The translations under genes were made by a program, and so were the position numbers. Of a stretch of DNA of 64,000 nucleotides, positions 19,041-30,683 are shown piece by piece. The notes beneath the pieces were generated by a model that was not told where the DNA came from, ran no database searches, and worked only from the letters and a program-made list of their open reading frames with translations. This stretch comes from Micropterix aruncella. Lineage: Eukaryota > Arthropoda > Insecta > Lepidoptera > Micropterigidae. Position 1 is the stretch's first letter. Every line of letters begins with the position of its first letter. The stretch spans positions 40,769,517 through 40,833,516 of the forward strand of contig OX155980.1 in assembly GCA_944548615.1 (NCBI GenBank), read 5' to 3'.

Positions 19041-20058
19041 TGCCAAGAAGACTCGTTGACATTGCGTTGTAGACTATTTTCAGGGTGGGCTTATCCAAAC
19101 ATCCACAGAGTGCCTTATAAATGGGATTTATATTCACACCCTACTTGACAGGAGATCCAAGTGGTAAGTCCATCTAAGATTGCAATCTATATATTCAGAT
19201 ATTTACTCACTTCAGCGTAAGAACCCCACATTTACATATGTCCTTATAGCCTTGATATTCGTGGATTTTAAATTCAATTGGGGGTGGCTGATGAGGTTTG
19301 CTGGCCTGGTTTATATTGTAAGATATACATTTGTTTTATTCACGTTCAATGTCAATGAATTTCAATGAGGCCATTTCTTTATAAGCCTACGTTACTAACC
19401 GAATTCTGGAGATGGCACTAACATAGTCCCGCAAACATAGTACCGCTGTGTGGTCAGCTACACCTAATATATAGATTGACTATTTAATACATAGACTATT
19501 TAAATATATTATATAGTATTTGGCTTGATTAGCATTTATTCTTCTAATTGTAATCATTATTATGTATATTACATGATAAATATATTAATGTGTATAATAT
19601 ATCTATTTATATTACATTTGCTTTTTATGTTTTATGATTATCTTACCTTATTGTTTATATTATGACATTATTTATTCAATATTATGTATATTTAAGCATC
19701 AGACATCAAAGACTGAATTAGTAGTCAATTGTTTGCTATCCGCAAGTTACATCCTCAACCAGTCATGCTCTTTACCCCCAATACCAATGTTGGCCATATT
19801 TCTAAGCAATAATAGTATTGACACCATATCGTGTGTAGCTTTGTAATATGACACATAAATGTTAGTAAAAATAGTAATATTACAGGTATAAATAAATAAA
19901 CTTCATTCTTTAAATTAAAAAGAATCGGTTTGATAATTCACTATAATTTATAAATATATATACATTGATAAATTAATGGTTAGCCTATCATGAAATGGTA
20001 ACTTCCAAAAAATGTATTCTAAGTCTTGCGTCATCGAATCATCGCTCATAATAAACCA
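19041..20058. other. AT-rich stretch, nothing recognised
   Basis: No ORF with domain character and no repeat structure beyond simple AT-rich sequence (19480-19640). Confidence 0.45.
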
Positions 20059-20092
20059 AAAAGGACCCTGGGTATAAACCCAGGGTCCTTTT
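20059..20092. repeat. Perfect 15 bp hairpin with 4 nt loop
   Basis: AAAAGGACCCTGGGT and its exact inverse enclose ATAA, giving a GC-rich stem flanked by A and T. It looks like a bacterial terminator but lies in eukaryotic DNA with no gene next to it. Similar to the AAAA-loop hairpins at 56.0 kb, it may come from snap-back synthesis. Confidence 0.75.
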
Positions 20093-22059
20093 GTTTAAAA
20101 ATTACTATAAGAATCTAGCTCATTTTATGAACTGTGCAGTAAATATATACCCATTTATACAAGAACAAGTATTAAAATGCAGATTAAATATCAAATTAGT
20201 TGGTAACCGATTAAAATGTAAAAAAAACTCTAGGAAGTCAGATATAATAATAATGACACCAATAATCGACAATTAAATATTGTCTGGTAATATAATTTTT
20301 GTAATATAAATGTACGATTATATCACAAAAATTTGAGTAAGGGCCGCTGGCTCATCCCGACGTGCGCCGACCGCGAAAACCTGTTTACTGAGCAGACATC
20401 TGGTCATCAGGTCATCAGGACAACAGGTTGAAAACGATATTGCTATCGCTTTCATAACTTTGACGTAGCTGGGCGAGTTATTTAAATGCTTGCTATAAAG
20501 TAAATAAACGAATTGGATGCGGATTTTTTTAATACACTACAAATTAGCTTTCTGTTGATTTAAAATAAACTACATTTGGTGCTGAGCATTTTTCGTTATG
20601 AAGTCGGAGACATGAGTCATGTTTTGTGTTGCTTGTTTTGGTAAAATGAATATATATTTCAAAAAAATTAGTGGTACATTGGGCCCGATTGCGTTTCTTC
20701 GTGAACTAAAATTGGAATTAGTTCATGCGAGCGAGACAGTTCAATGATAAGGTCAATGCTCAGCGGAATATGAAATGTATGATTGTCACTTTTCCAACTT
20801 AAAACTAAAAATCAAACATAAAGCGGCATAATGTCAGACCGGATGAAATGTTTTCAAACTTCAGAATATTTTATGTGTGGCAGGTAATTTAAGTGAGGAA
20901 AAAGATACGATCGTTCATTTTACATTCCGCTCTAACGCGTTGCTCTATCGGGAACTATTTTCCGATGATAGTTCACGAACGAACGCAATCGAACCTATTG
21001 TCCACCGATTAGTCAGTCGTTCGGAAAAGCATTCACTGACTTATTGCTGTATAGAATGCAGTGCTCCAGCTGCAAACGTTGACATTTTAAGAGAGAATGA
21101 GATGAACTGATCGTGTTAAGAATACATGGCAGAAACAGAGACATATAGTTTTTTTTAACTTGGATAGCTACAGACACTACTATATCCGCAGATAGACAAA
21201 GTCTGTTTCTCTTGGACACTGTAATTTACTCCATCCAACTGCAGCGGAAACTCAAGACCCTCCCTCCGGTACTAAGCTCTCCATTTTTCTGAGAGGGGGG
21301 CGGGAGAGGGAGGGCTTAAGGAGCATAGAACCCTCGGAAAGCCACGAACCGGACGGATTTTGAATCTAAGGAAAATGACCGATTTTACAAAAATAGCAAC
21401 AAAATTTCCACGTGCCTTTCCTGCTTTTCCATCCCTTTTTTCAAACCTTTTTTACGCGAACTTTTGCGCGCTTTTTACTGTGAAGTTTTCGGGCAAAATC
21501 AAATCAGGCGAGTTCGCCACTGCCGATGTTTCCCATTTTCCTATCGTGTCCAAGAGCAGTGCAACTGCATTATAAGGCCAAGACAGCAGTTAATCTGCCT
21601 CTGATACATGAAGGCCAGAATGTGTGCAAATATTTCGTAATAAGTTTTGCAAAACTTCCGATCGTATCATGCCTTTATCCTTTAGATCGTTCACTTATCA
21701 AAGTGTTTGCACAACGGCTGTCTGAAACATAGAAAGTTTCGATTGCCAATATTCATCGAATTGAGAAACACTCGCTCGTTTGGGAAATAGTTTGATTTCA
21801 ATAAATATGCACATTGTCATGCCTCTGAAAACAGCGAGCGGCGAAAGACTCTTACAAGACTAAGTAATAAACGCGACTATTAGCTTAATAATGAGATGCA
21901 ATCCTTCCATCACAAAATCAAATGCCTAGTTCTATGTCTCGTTAGGCCATTAATATAATATGCCTAATATATTACAGCTTGATCTAGTGGTCTCTTTAAC
22001 CCCTGAATGCAACATGTTATTTTTATTTTTCTGTTTGCACTCAGATTAGGTATATTAGA
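20093..22059. other. Intergenic, no gene recognised
   Basis: Contains a short repeat (TGGTCATCAGG) at 20400-20420, an open stretch at 20877-21110 without recognisable domain, and a purine-rich piece (GAGGGGGGCGGGAGAGGG) near 21294. No feature can be supported as a gene. Confidence 0.45.
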
Positions 22060-22330
22060 CAAGCTGAACCCGCGGCTTCGCCCGCATTTAAGTCTCTGTG
22101 TGGTGTACATATAAATAACTACTTATCGAAGAGCTTCTTTGTAAAATAAATTATTAGTCATGGCAGCAGGACCAAGAAAGAAGGTAATGATTTCGGCTGG
22201 ATTTGCTGCTGGTAGAATGTTCTCCGGCGAAGTCTGTGAATACAAGTTATTTGTGTACATATTTCTCACCGTGAACTGAGTTTCTCTTAGTTTTGAGACC
22301 ATAAGGTGATAGGGATACATAATATGTACG
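22060..22330 (-). mobile_element. Degenerate Helitron-like 3' end
   Basis: AAGCTGAACCCGCGGCTTCGCCCGC at 22061-22085 resembles the minus-strand 3' end of the Helitrons at 1267 and 5240 (CTGTTGCCCGCGGCTTCGC). CTAG has decayed to CAAG. The rest of the element is not delimited; a minus-strand open stretch at 22123-22320 has no helicase character. Confidence 0.4.
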
Positions 22331-23719
22331 GGAATTTGTTTTCAAAACCTATAACAGCGATATTCGCATATTCGGCCTAATTTTTAAACGTTGTGACGCT
22401 CAAAAGTTCTCAAATATAGCTGGCGATAAGTGCGAAAACACGGTTGACGGAAATGAACGACTTCTACCTTCAATGTTTGTCTTTGCGCTTAGCTCAATGT
22501 CATTGCAAAACCAAGTTTAATGAAAAATGGCAAGCGTTCAAAGTCGAAAGGAAGTTGGATAGCATTTGGATAGCAGTATTTTTTGAGATTAATCTCTTAT
22601 CAATCTTGAGAATAAAATAAAATATTGATTTAGGTACTTCAAAATTACGGTGAATATATATTTTTAATTTCATCAGTTCGATTTGAAACTAGGATTAGTC
22701 GTCGCTGAAGAAATACTTTTCATTGTATATATAACTTATTTTTACTATAGTGGTGCTTGAGTCATTTATCCTTTCTCGGTCGATATTTCTTATACCTCGT
22801 GACTGGGTAAAGATGAGCCATAGGTAAAGGAGTTACTCTATCCTATTAGCTAAAAAGGAAATTCGTTTTTTTTTATTTGTAGATGGTTTCGAAATGTCGT
22901 TTTAAATATCTTTTTCCAAGACAAATAACAAGGTAATATCAACTTGCTAAGCTAGATCATTTTCGGTGCACAACCTTGCAGATGATTATGTCGCTTTTGA
23001 AATAGTCGTGCTTGTTGCCGTGTTTTTAAGGAGTTTTATGGTCTGCTGAATTATCTGTCAGCTCAAGTAATAGTGACTGGTACAGCGCGAAACAGTTTGT
23101 CGACGAGGCAAATATAACTCTTAGTTGTGTTTGCTATATCCATAGTGTTTATCAGTATAAACAGGCTACGTTCAGTGCCAGTACTATATTATGAATAGTA
23201 TAAGATGCTGAATCACAGTTATACCTACCCATATGAGCTGGCAAAAGTATCAATCAGTAGTTTAGGTCTTTGAATGTCAGTTTAAGCTGTTCTTGCACGC
23301 GTATGGAAGAAATGACCGCATAATTTGTTTCAAAATCAAGACATTTTGCCATAATTCCATTTTAAGAATGCATAACGGTTACTGCAAATTGGTACGCAAC
23401 TGTGTGTTTGTCAGAATTTATAGCTGAACTCTGCAGGGGTAACCCGAAACGTCACATAATCTCTGCTACGATAATGCGAATTCTCTCACCGTTCTAAATA
23501 TAAAGAAATTTTTAGAACATTAAAACGTCTAGTTGATAAGCCACCGTACATCCCTGTTTTATATTTCCAGGAATCAAAAATAAGTCTCTTAGTCGGCGAT
23601 TTAACTACCCTTAAGAATCTGTCCAAGAATTCAAATCTGCCATTTAACAATCGTAACTTCGAATTGAAATTACTGTTATAAATCATTGTTATAAGTCCAG
23701 AGTTGTTTCTTGGAATGCA
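22331..23719. other. Intergenic, no gene recognised
   Basis: AT-rich unique-looking DNA. No domain, hairpin or tandem repeat was found by eye. Confidence 0.4.
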
Positions 23720-24370
23720 ATAATACGTGGAATATATTGATGGTTACTTACTTGCCAGACTGTGTCTCTCTACAGCTGGATATCAGCCCGCGTCTGTCCA
23801 CTGCCTCCCGTGTTTTTCTCACTCAGTCCCTTCACTATGTCTTTTTTGTTGTCAGAACACCGAACCGGGCTGGCCTGGAGAGCGTCCTACAATCCGTTTT
23901 GCGAAGCAGGGTCTCTATTTCTATTCGGGGTCCTTCCGTCCCCAATGGTCGCCGGCTCTTCGGTATTTGTGATCACTTCTCTGCCATTTCAACTCGCTTA
24001 TCATCTCAGCTATGTCTATCACTTTTATTCTTCGGCTGATTTCTTCGTTTCAGATTGTATCCCGTAGAGAGATTCCGAGCGTAGCTAGCTAAGCCGCTTT
24101 AAATTTGTAGAGAGGCCCCATAGTCAACGTCCAATTTTCTGTACGTACGATATCACAGGCATGACGCACTGATCGTATACCTTAGTCAGATTTGAAGATT
24201 AGGCGGAAATTTCTAAATGCTGCCGATCCCAGTCGTATTTCTTGTCGGCCTCTTTGCAGGAGTTTAGTATTCCGAGTGGGATGTTCTGCCTTAGGTAGAC
24301 GTATTCCTCCATAATTACGAGGGTCGCACTCCCAACGTCACCATTGTCGGTGTAGGTTAAGGACGGTCCT
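23720..24370 (-). pseudogene. RTE-type LINE, C-terminal RT region, broken
   Basis: On the minus strand one can read, across stops and frame changes, LGSAAFRNFRLIFKSD, then TLGISLRDTI, NEEISRRIKVIDIAEMISEL and KWQRSD, then WGRKD and RIVGRSPGQP. This order is the known end of RTE-clade LINE polyproteins (…LGISLRDRIRNEEIRRRT…DIAQRI..LKWQWAGHI.R…WG.KVL.W.PR). At least five stops show that it is dead. The RT catalytic core is missing here, but a core fragment of the same type lies at 54736-55370. The plus-strand open frames at 23710-24067 are shadows of this. Confidence 0.7.
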
Positions 24371-24501
24371 ATTAGAGTATTTTTAAATTATTTCCTTTGT
24401 TTTTTTCCTATTTCCGATCACTTCGGCGTCCCTCGCGTAATATGATCTGTACTTTCAAATTTTATTTTCAAAATTTGATAATATTTTTTTATTATAATAA
24501 T

Positions 24502-24573
24502 GGAGTAACATTGTGGTTAGGTAACCTGTTCTTACGTTGCAAGGTTCCGGGTTTGATTCCCGGCTGAGTTACC
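24502..24573 (+). mobile_element. tRNA-derived SINE head
   Basis: The stretch contains a perfect TψC-type arm, CCGGG-TTTGATT-CCCGG (24547-24563), overlapping a B-box-like GGTTTGATTCC, and an A-box-like TGTGGTTAGGTAACC about 25-40 bp upstream. The ends do not pair as a tRNA acceptor stem, and a SINE-like body (GTTTCCGTTGGGATAAAATT) follows. This is typical of tRNA-derived SINEs, transcribed by RNA polymerase III. A decayed tRNA gene is the alternative. Confidence 0.6.
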
Positions 24574-26789
24574 AGTTTCCGTTGGGATAAAATTAACGGA
24601 ATCGCATTTTCAATTCTGTTGATCGTATGCAATAACAAGGCAAACACATACATACATTTTACACGCACACATATATATAAATACTTCATAGTAGGGTTGG
24701 TTGTAGAACATCGTCTTGTGATGATAAGCCCGCTGATTGTGAAATTTTACAATAAAGATTAGAAATAAACAAAGACACAAACAATAAATTAAGTACATTT
24801 ATCAATTTTGTCTAGTTTAGATATTAGTAGGTATTTATGTGTCCAGGATATTAAGCTTGAATTATTGTTGCTTCAGTAACTAGGTAATTTTACTTCTTAA
24901 CCTGCAGTCTGGAGAACAATTAGCCCCAAAGCGCAGTATGGGACCATGCTCCTGTTACATCATGACTCTCTTCTTACTCCCCAAATCACGCGAATCAATT
25001 TTAAATATAATTTTTGGATGAAGTACTTTTTCGTGCATCAAAATAATACAACATATCAGGTTTTGGGCATGGCCGCTCGTGTGTAGATCAGTGCAATGCC
25101 CTCAAATCTTCATCTAATAGACGCACGCTAGAACGGCTACCTAGCAGAAAATGTTGGTCACCTTCGTCCAGTTTGAAAAGGCGTTTGAGCGCCGTGAAAC
25201 TGTCCGCGAGCTGGTGTACCATAAGAATTTGCGGTATCCCACCTAAATTATTACGTTATCGTGAATGGACGGCCTTCAATGCGTTGATGACATTCAGACG
25301 GACTTAAACTTCAGTGGGTTTACGTCGACCTAGTCCTCTTCTTTCACTGTAGTTTCTACTTCAATACAATCATTTATCAAAGGCTGTCAGGTATCAGAGG
25401 TTAGTAGACGATCAGCGATTTCATTGAAGACTGTTTCTTTGTCGGAGTCTGTCGCACGTTTATCGATCGATACGTTTATCGATCTAGTGTGCGACAAACT
25501 CCGGCTTTGTTTCGCTAATTATTTCACTTGCCTAAATCATCCACCTAGATACGAAAATCATGTTTATGGTCTACAGATCTCTGTAGGAGTCGCTGTTCGG
25601 TACGGGATAACGGTATACTCGTATTGAAAAGGCTCTAAAACCTATCTAAATACACTTTTGAGGCTGCAACAACTCATTGTCCCGGATAACATTAAAACAC
25701 GATATCAAAATGACTCTTGGTCTTTACAAATACTGTAACGTAGAATAAATCTGGTGTATTTCTTGAGCCATTGACATACAACAAGACAAATCGCGGAAAA
25801 CACTAATGATGCAGAAGAATAACAATAATATGGAGAGCGATGGACCCACGTGTTATTTTAGCACTCTTGAATAAACTGCCATAGTGAATTGAAGCGTGCG
25901 AATCGGTCAGCGATTTAAAGCCATTCCTCAAGAAATATATCTAGGAGTGCACTAATCAATTTGATAAACATCAATGTTTTCTAAATTTTATGTTTATGTT
26001 TTAATTTACCTAGGTATATATGTAATAATAATTAATTTTTTGTTCACTTGTGTGAACATATGAATGCAATTAGTAAACGAGTCGTTGGACTCTTCCAGGA
26101 CAATTTGCTGGAGTCTACCAGGACAAATATCTCGCTGATATTCAGTATTTCGACTTGGACGTGCCTTCCCTAGCACCGTACCAATCTTGGGTCGAGCAAA
26201 AACAGCTGTAAAACAAGGAAGCGTCGCTGTTTTAAGCCAACTATTACAGGAAAACAAGCTTGCGGATTTGGAGATCTTTGGACAGTGATATGACTGTGAT
26301 ATAAACAATTATGCCGGTTTAGTTAAGCGTCAGAAATCTTTTTCCCGTTGGATAGCGCACATTTTGACTAAGTTACGGTTTTATCTGCGACACTTGACGA
26401 AGAAACCTCAAATGTTGTTTCTAGCATCGCCCCTAATGGTGAGTCGTGGAAATTCAAAATATGATTCCAAAGGAATGTATCGATCAGCTATTTGTTTCTT
26501 AGAAAATAAGCTTAAACATCCTTATATTAAAAAAAAACCTGAAATAATCAGAAAGGAATATTTATTTAAAAAATAAATCAAAGTTCAATAAATAATGAAC
26601 AAACTCATTAAAATTAAAATCGTGTAATTTTATGATATTGAAAAAAGTTTTTTTTATGTATAATGTATTATTATATATAATGATTATAAATAATTAAGAT
26701 AATTCAATTTAAGCAATCACTTTCAGAAATATTTCTCACCCTCGTTGGAGAATTCATTTCAAAATCAACTTTTTGGAAATATCAGCTAT
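24574..26789. other. Intergenic, no gene recognised
   Basis: Contains an imperfect hairpin at 25443-25503 (arms CGGAGT..GTCGCAC and GTGCGACAAACTCCG, loop with two copies of CGTTTATCGATC). Open stretches at 25424-25627 and 26006-26308 have no domain I recognise. Confidence 0.45.
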
Positions 26790-26989
26790 CTTCTGTCTGG
26801 ATTTCCACCGGATTCGTATCAAAATTCGTCTTCTGTTTGGATTTCCACCGGATTCGTATCAAAATTCGTCTTCTGTTTGGATTTCCACCGGATTCGTATC
26901 GAAATTCGTCTTCTGTTTGGATTTCCACCGGATTCGTATCAAAATTCGTCTTCTGTTTGGATTTCCACCGGATTCGTATCAAAATTCGT
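26790..26989. repeat. Minisatellite, 40 bp unit, 5 copies
   Basis: Exactly five tandem units of 40 bp beginning CTTCTGTTTGGATTTCCACC and ending AAAATTCGT. Unit 1 has CTGTCTGG, and one later unit has a G in CGAAATTCG; otherwise they are identical. Because 40 is not a multiple of three, the open frames on both strands cycle through all phases and are not genes. Confidence 0.95.
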
Positions 26990-27224
26990 ACCGCTGATAT
27001 ATTTTAGATCCTCCACCCGTTGGTGGTTCTTATCTTGTCTACAAAGGTTGAAAGTCAATAGACTATATTAGCACATTTTTCCGTCGGATTAGTTTCCCCT
27101 GGAAAGAACCGCCAAAGAAAGGCAAAAGGCACTTTTTTGATACTATCATATCCAGATTTTGCTTGGATGATCTTTTCTTTGCTTTACTTTTGGATGATCC
27201 AGTTCAGATTGGTGGTGAACGGTT

Positions 27225-27914
27225 TCGTGCAGCTTGGGCCACAAGATCCATTTTGTTCTCGGATCGGCTCAACTCACGATTCAGCTCCTATTAAGAAGCC
27301 TTCTCGAGTGGAAGGCTACCCCGGGTAAGACTCCCGTGTCTCAGGCCTCAGAGCTGGTGGACCGGTTTCTCCCGGCGGAATTGCATCCCGGCGCCACTGG
27401 ACGGTGTGCGCACCGGTCGGCGTTGCGAATCGGCTGTGCATTCTGACTAATTGCTGAAGGGGTCTGGAGATTATGGTAATATACTGTTTCTTAAGCAGCG
27501 GGGGTGGATGTTAACCTGTTGTCATGCCACTCTTGAAATGACCTTGGGCCACTCGATCCCGTGTGGCACTACGGGCAAAGAACGCCCAGGTCCACGACAA
27601 TTCAAACTGAATTACCGCTGTAATACAACAGGTAGAGGTCGTGTAAGCGATTTCGGACTCGTAACCAGTCGGGAGGACGGAGGTATCCTGAAGGTTAATT
27701 CCAGACGGAGATAACCCTGCCAAAACTGGTAGTCAGGGGGCGAGGCTGCCCGCTGGCTACCTTTCCCGGTGAGGCGTTGGCCTCTGACGGGCAGGTGGCG
27801 GAACTTGACGGTGGATTGTTTGGTCCTGAGTCTTCTGCGCTCATCTCACGGGAATCAGAACATACATCTCGTTAAAACTTCCTGAGGTGACGGAGTCGCC
27901 CGTTGTAGTTGACA
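27225..27914 (+). repeat. Dispersed repeat family R, copy R1
   Basis: GC-richer block related to the copies at 34.4, 47.0, 52.0, 52.7 and 62.1 kb. Shared landmarks in order: GGCCAC.A.GA, CTGGACGGT.TGCGCACCG, GACTAA, GGGGGTGG, GATCCCG, CAAGCGA..TCG, GGCGTTGG.CTCT.ACGGG, CGTTAAAAC.TCCTG.GGTGACG, and CCCGTTGTAGTTGACA. It has several small indels and the 3' hairpin is damaged (GACGGAGTCGCCCGT). Open frames inside (27234-27446, 27451-27714) are not conserved between copies. Confidence 0.65.
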
Positions 27915-29944
27915 ACTCTGGTTGATCCAGTTCAGCAGTTACACTTTTGTTGTGAGCTCGGCTTTTCACTCCACTTTGGAAGTATAATTTACATATAATA
28001 TCTAAAATCTAAAAAATTAGGTTCCTCGAATAACGTCTTCGCCGGATATGTGATTTTTCTGAACATGATTTCCAGTATGGATTTCTCTACATTATTTAGA
28101 AGATCTACTACCGACTTCGGACGACTACTGCATCCTATAATTCCACAAGTTTCCACCCTGTAATGCTTGTAACAAAGACGAGCGAAATTAGAAGTATATA
28201 TGTATGTATACGTAGTGTCCGGTCAACACCCGATAAGTCCAAAATGTTTCTTTTCCAGTAAACCGATTTGAAAATACAAGTTTTTCAAATTTTTTAAGTA
28301 TGGAAAACTATTAGAATGCTACTGTGCAAATCTAATTGAATATGAATGTTTATTTATATATTGCATTACAATATACAAAATAATATTCTATCAATGAAAA
28401 TGTGAAAAAAACACCTTTATCTGTAAGGTATTGACTTAACAAAGTGAAGACTCGTTATGTACTTGAAATTTGTCGCATTGGGCGTGTACATAGGAGCATG
28501 TGAAAACTAACCATAATATAGTTACAATCAACGAAATTCACACAATTAAACTGATAAACGCTATGGTATAACAAAAAAAACTGTGAGGTATATTTGTCAA
28601 TATATGAATATATTTGTAAATATCTGCACCGTACCAGCTACTATTACTTCAGCTGGCAGATAATTCGGCAGACTGGAAAACTCATTTAAAACGAGGCAAT
28701 AAGTACGACTACATTCAGGAGCGACATAATCATCTGCATTGGAAATTATTTATTATAGCAAAATGACTTTACCGTTGTTTTTGCCTTGAAAAAGGCCAAA
28801 TACGATAACGAAAAAAATACATTCTTATGCGACATATATGTAGTCGCATATGCTACTTGCTATAGACAGTTGTCTTGACTGTGGATTCGTCTTCAAATTT
28901 TACAAGATTGATTAGGCCAACGAAAATAAATTGTTTTTTTTAAATGTTCCACACTCATCGGTATGGCTAAAGAACCAGTTTTCCTACTGAGTATTGGCAG
29001 AAAAGTATCCGACATTGGCTGCAGAATTAGAAGGCGTAGACTGCATCTGAGCATTTATGCATAGGGTGTACATATATTCGTCCTGTTTTCCGGATTCATC
29101 ATCTTCATTTATTTTTAGTTCCATTCGTCCAAGAGAATATATAATAATTATTTAAACACAATAATTTTGCGTCACTCCTAATTAGGCGGCGCCTAAAAAA
29201 CAATAATAATAATTAATTAATTAAAATAGTCGAAAATAACTATAAAGTAAATCCAACTATGTAATAAAAATATATTACGTAATATAAATAAAAATCTGAA
29301 TTCACTCTTGTAGGTAATTTATATTGTCAGAGATGTGAGGATATGTAAATTATGTATGTATAAATTTGTTGGTATTTTTTTAATGGCTTAATGATACATT
29401 CAGTCTCCGTTCTTTCTTTACTAATTAACCACTGAATGAGGCATTTTTAAAGAACCGCTTATGTCAGTCCTAAAATATCGGTGTTTTCCTAATTTATTCA
29501 ATAATGGTGTTGTCGAAACTATGTCTCTCCTGGGCACTATGTCTATACATTATTGGTACCTGCGCCGATTTTGTGTTTTTAGCAGGGAACAATATCTCTC
29601 GCCCGATTGATATTTAAAGCAGTTCGAACAATACAGTTGCCTAATATAGAATATTTTCTAAAATATAATTTTATTTTGACATAATGACTACCACTAGCCA
29701 CATAAGCCACATAGCCACATAAAGCCACAATTCATTAGTGTGTGAACGAAGTTTTAAATAAATATGGCAGAAACCACTTTGGGCCCCAGAATGTAAGGGT
29801 TAAGTCGATTGGTGATGTGACTTATAGTTAATGTGACGTAATAGTTAGGACTTAAGTTTGGGAGTTGTTTCTCTGTAAGAGTATTTAACTTTTTTTAATA
29901 TGTTTATTTTCAACAAGAATTAGAAATACTTTTAAAGTATATAC
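27915..29944. other. Intergenic, no gene recognised
   Basis: AT-rich, with a short CCACATAG-type repeat near 29695-29725. Nothing else supported. Confidence 0.45.
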
Positions 29945-30125
29945 GTCCGACGAGAAATGAAATGAAATGAAATAAAATGAAATGAAATGAAATGAATGAA
30001 ATGAAATGAAATGAAAATCTCTTTATTGCACAATAAAATAAGGTACAATGGCGGACTTATTGCTACACTACAGCAATATCTTCCAGTCAACCAACATGCT
30101 GGTGTGAAAAGAAGAGTAGGCAACA
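29945..30125 (-). mobile_element. LINE 3' end with (ATTTC)n tail
   Basis: On the minus strand, a segment containing GACTGGAAGATATTGCTGTA and AATAAGTCCGCCATTGTAC is followed by TTATTGTGCAATAAAGAG and then a tail of TTTCATTTCATTTCA repeats (29947-30015). AATAAGTCCGCC plus AATAAA-like signal plus short-repeat tail is usual for 3' ends of lepidopteran non-LTR elements. No ORF is attached. Confidence 0.55.
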
Positions 30126-30270
30126 AATTATAGCCTAAAATTAAATTTGAAATTATAGCATATAATATACATTGTGTGTGTATCTAAAGTAAAATGTAAA
30201 TATATAAATAAATTTTTGAGTTTGACATATTATATGTATGTATATGTATATACATACATATTTTGATATA

Positions 30271-30585
30271 TTAACCCTTGGAGTAAATGGGTATTTTCAT
30301 GGATGCATCTGTCTCTTTTGCAGGATTTTCGGCGACATCGACCTTAAAGTACTATAACTACGAAACTACTACACCAATCATAAAAAGAACAACTGCACAA
30401 TGATTGCATTGAAATTTCGAATATAGAATATTGAAAAATCTTTTTGTAAAACAATTAGATAATTATGAATAAATATGAGAACGTCAAAGAAGTGAAAAAA
30501 AACGCGGAACCAGATCTGGTCGTATCATATTCAACGGATAATTGTTTCAGAACCAGATTTGGTCGTATCATACTCAAGGGGTTAA
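30271..30585. mobile_element. piggyBac-type MITE, 315 bp with TTAA ends
   Basis: Left end TTAA-CCCTTGGAG and right end CTCAAGGGG-TTAA form short inverted repeats around TTAA target duplications, the hallmark of piggyBac elements. Near the right end is a direct repeat of about 27 bp (GAACCAGAT.TGGTCGTATCA at about 30507 and 30551). No coding capacity. It sits directly at the (TTTA)n tail of the LINE to its right, so it probably used a TTAA in that tail. Confidence 0.6.
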
Positions 30586-30586
30586 C

Positions 30587-30620
30587 AAATAAATAAATAA
30601 ATAAATAAGTAAATAAATAA
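30587..30620 (-). repeat. (TTTA)n tail of the adjacent LINE
   Basis: About eight AAAT/AAGT units on the plus strand, i.e. a (TTTA)n tail downstream of the minus-strand RT ORF at 30684-31973. Confidence 0.7.
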
Positions 30621-30683
30621 ACTGCCAAAATAAGGTAAGGAAAGGGAGGGGATAACGGAAAGGTTAGAATTTATGATTAATAA

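Noticed and set aside
20059..20092. Transcription terminator hairpin
   Set aside because: The shape is like a bacterial terminator, but the DNA is eukaryotic and no gene lies beside it.
23710..24067. Three overlapping plus-strand frames of 81-109 codons
   Set aside because: Antisense shadows of the RTE LINE fragment read on the minus strand.
24502..24573. Functional tRNA gene
   Set aside because: The TψC arm is good, but the ends do not form an acceptor stem and no clear anticodon arm is seen; a SINE head fits better.
26745..27071. 108-codon frame with repeated FPPDSYQNSSSVWIST
   Set aside because: Product of the 40 bp minisatellite, which is open in several phases on both strands.
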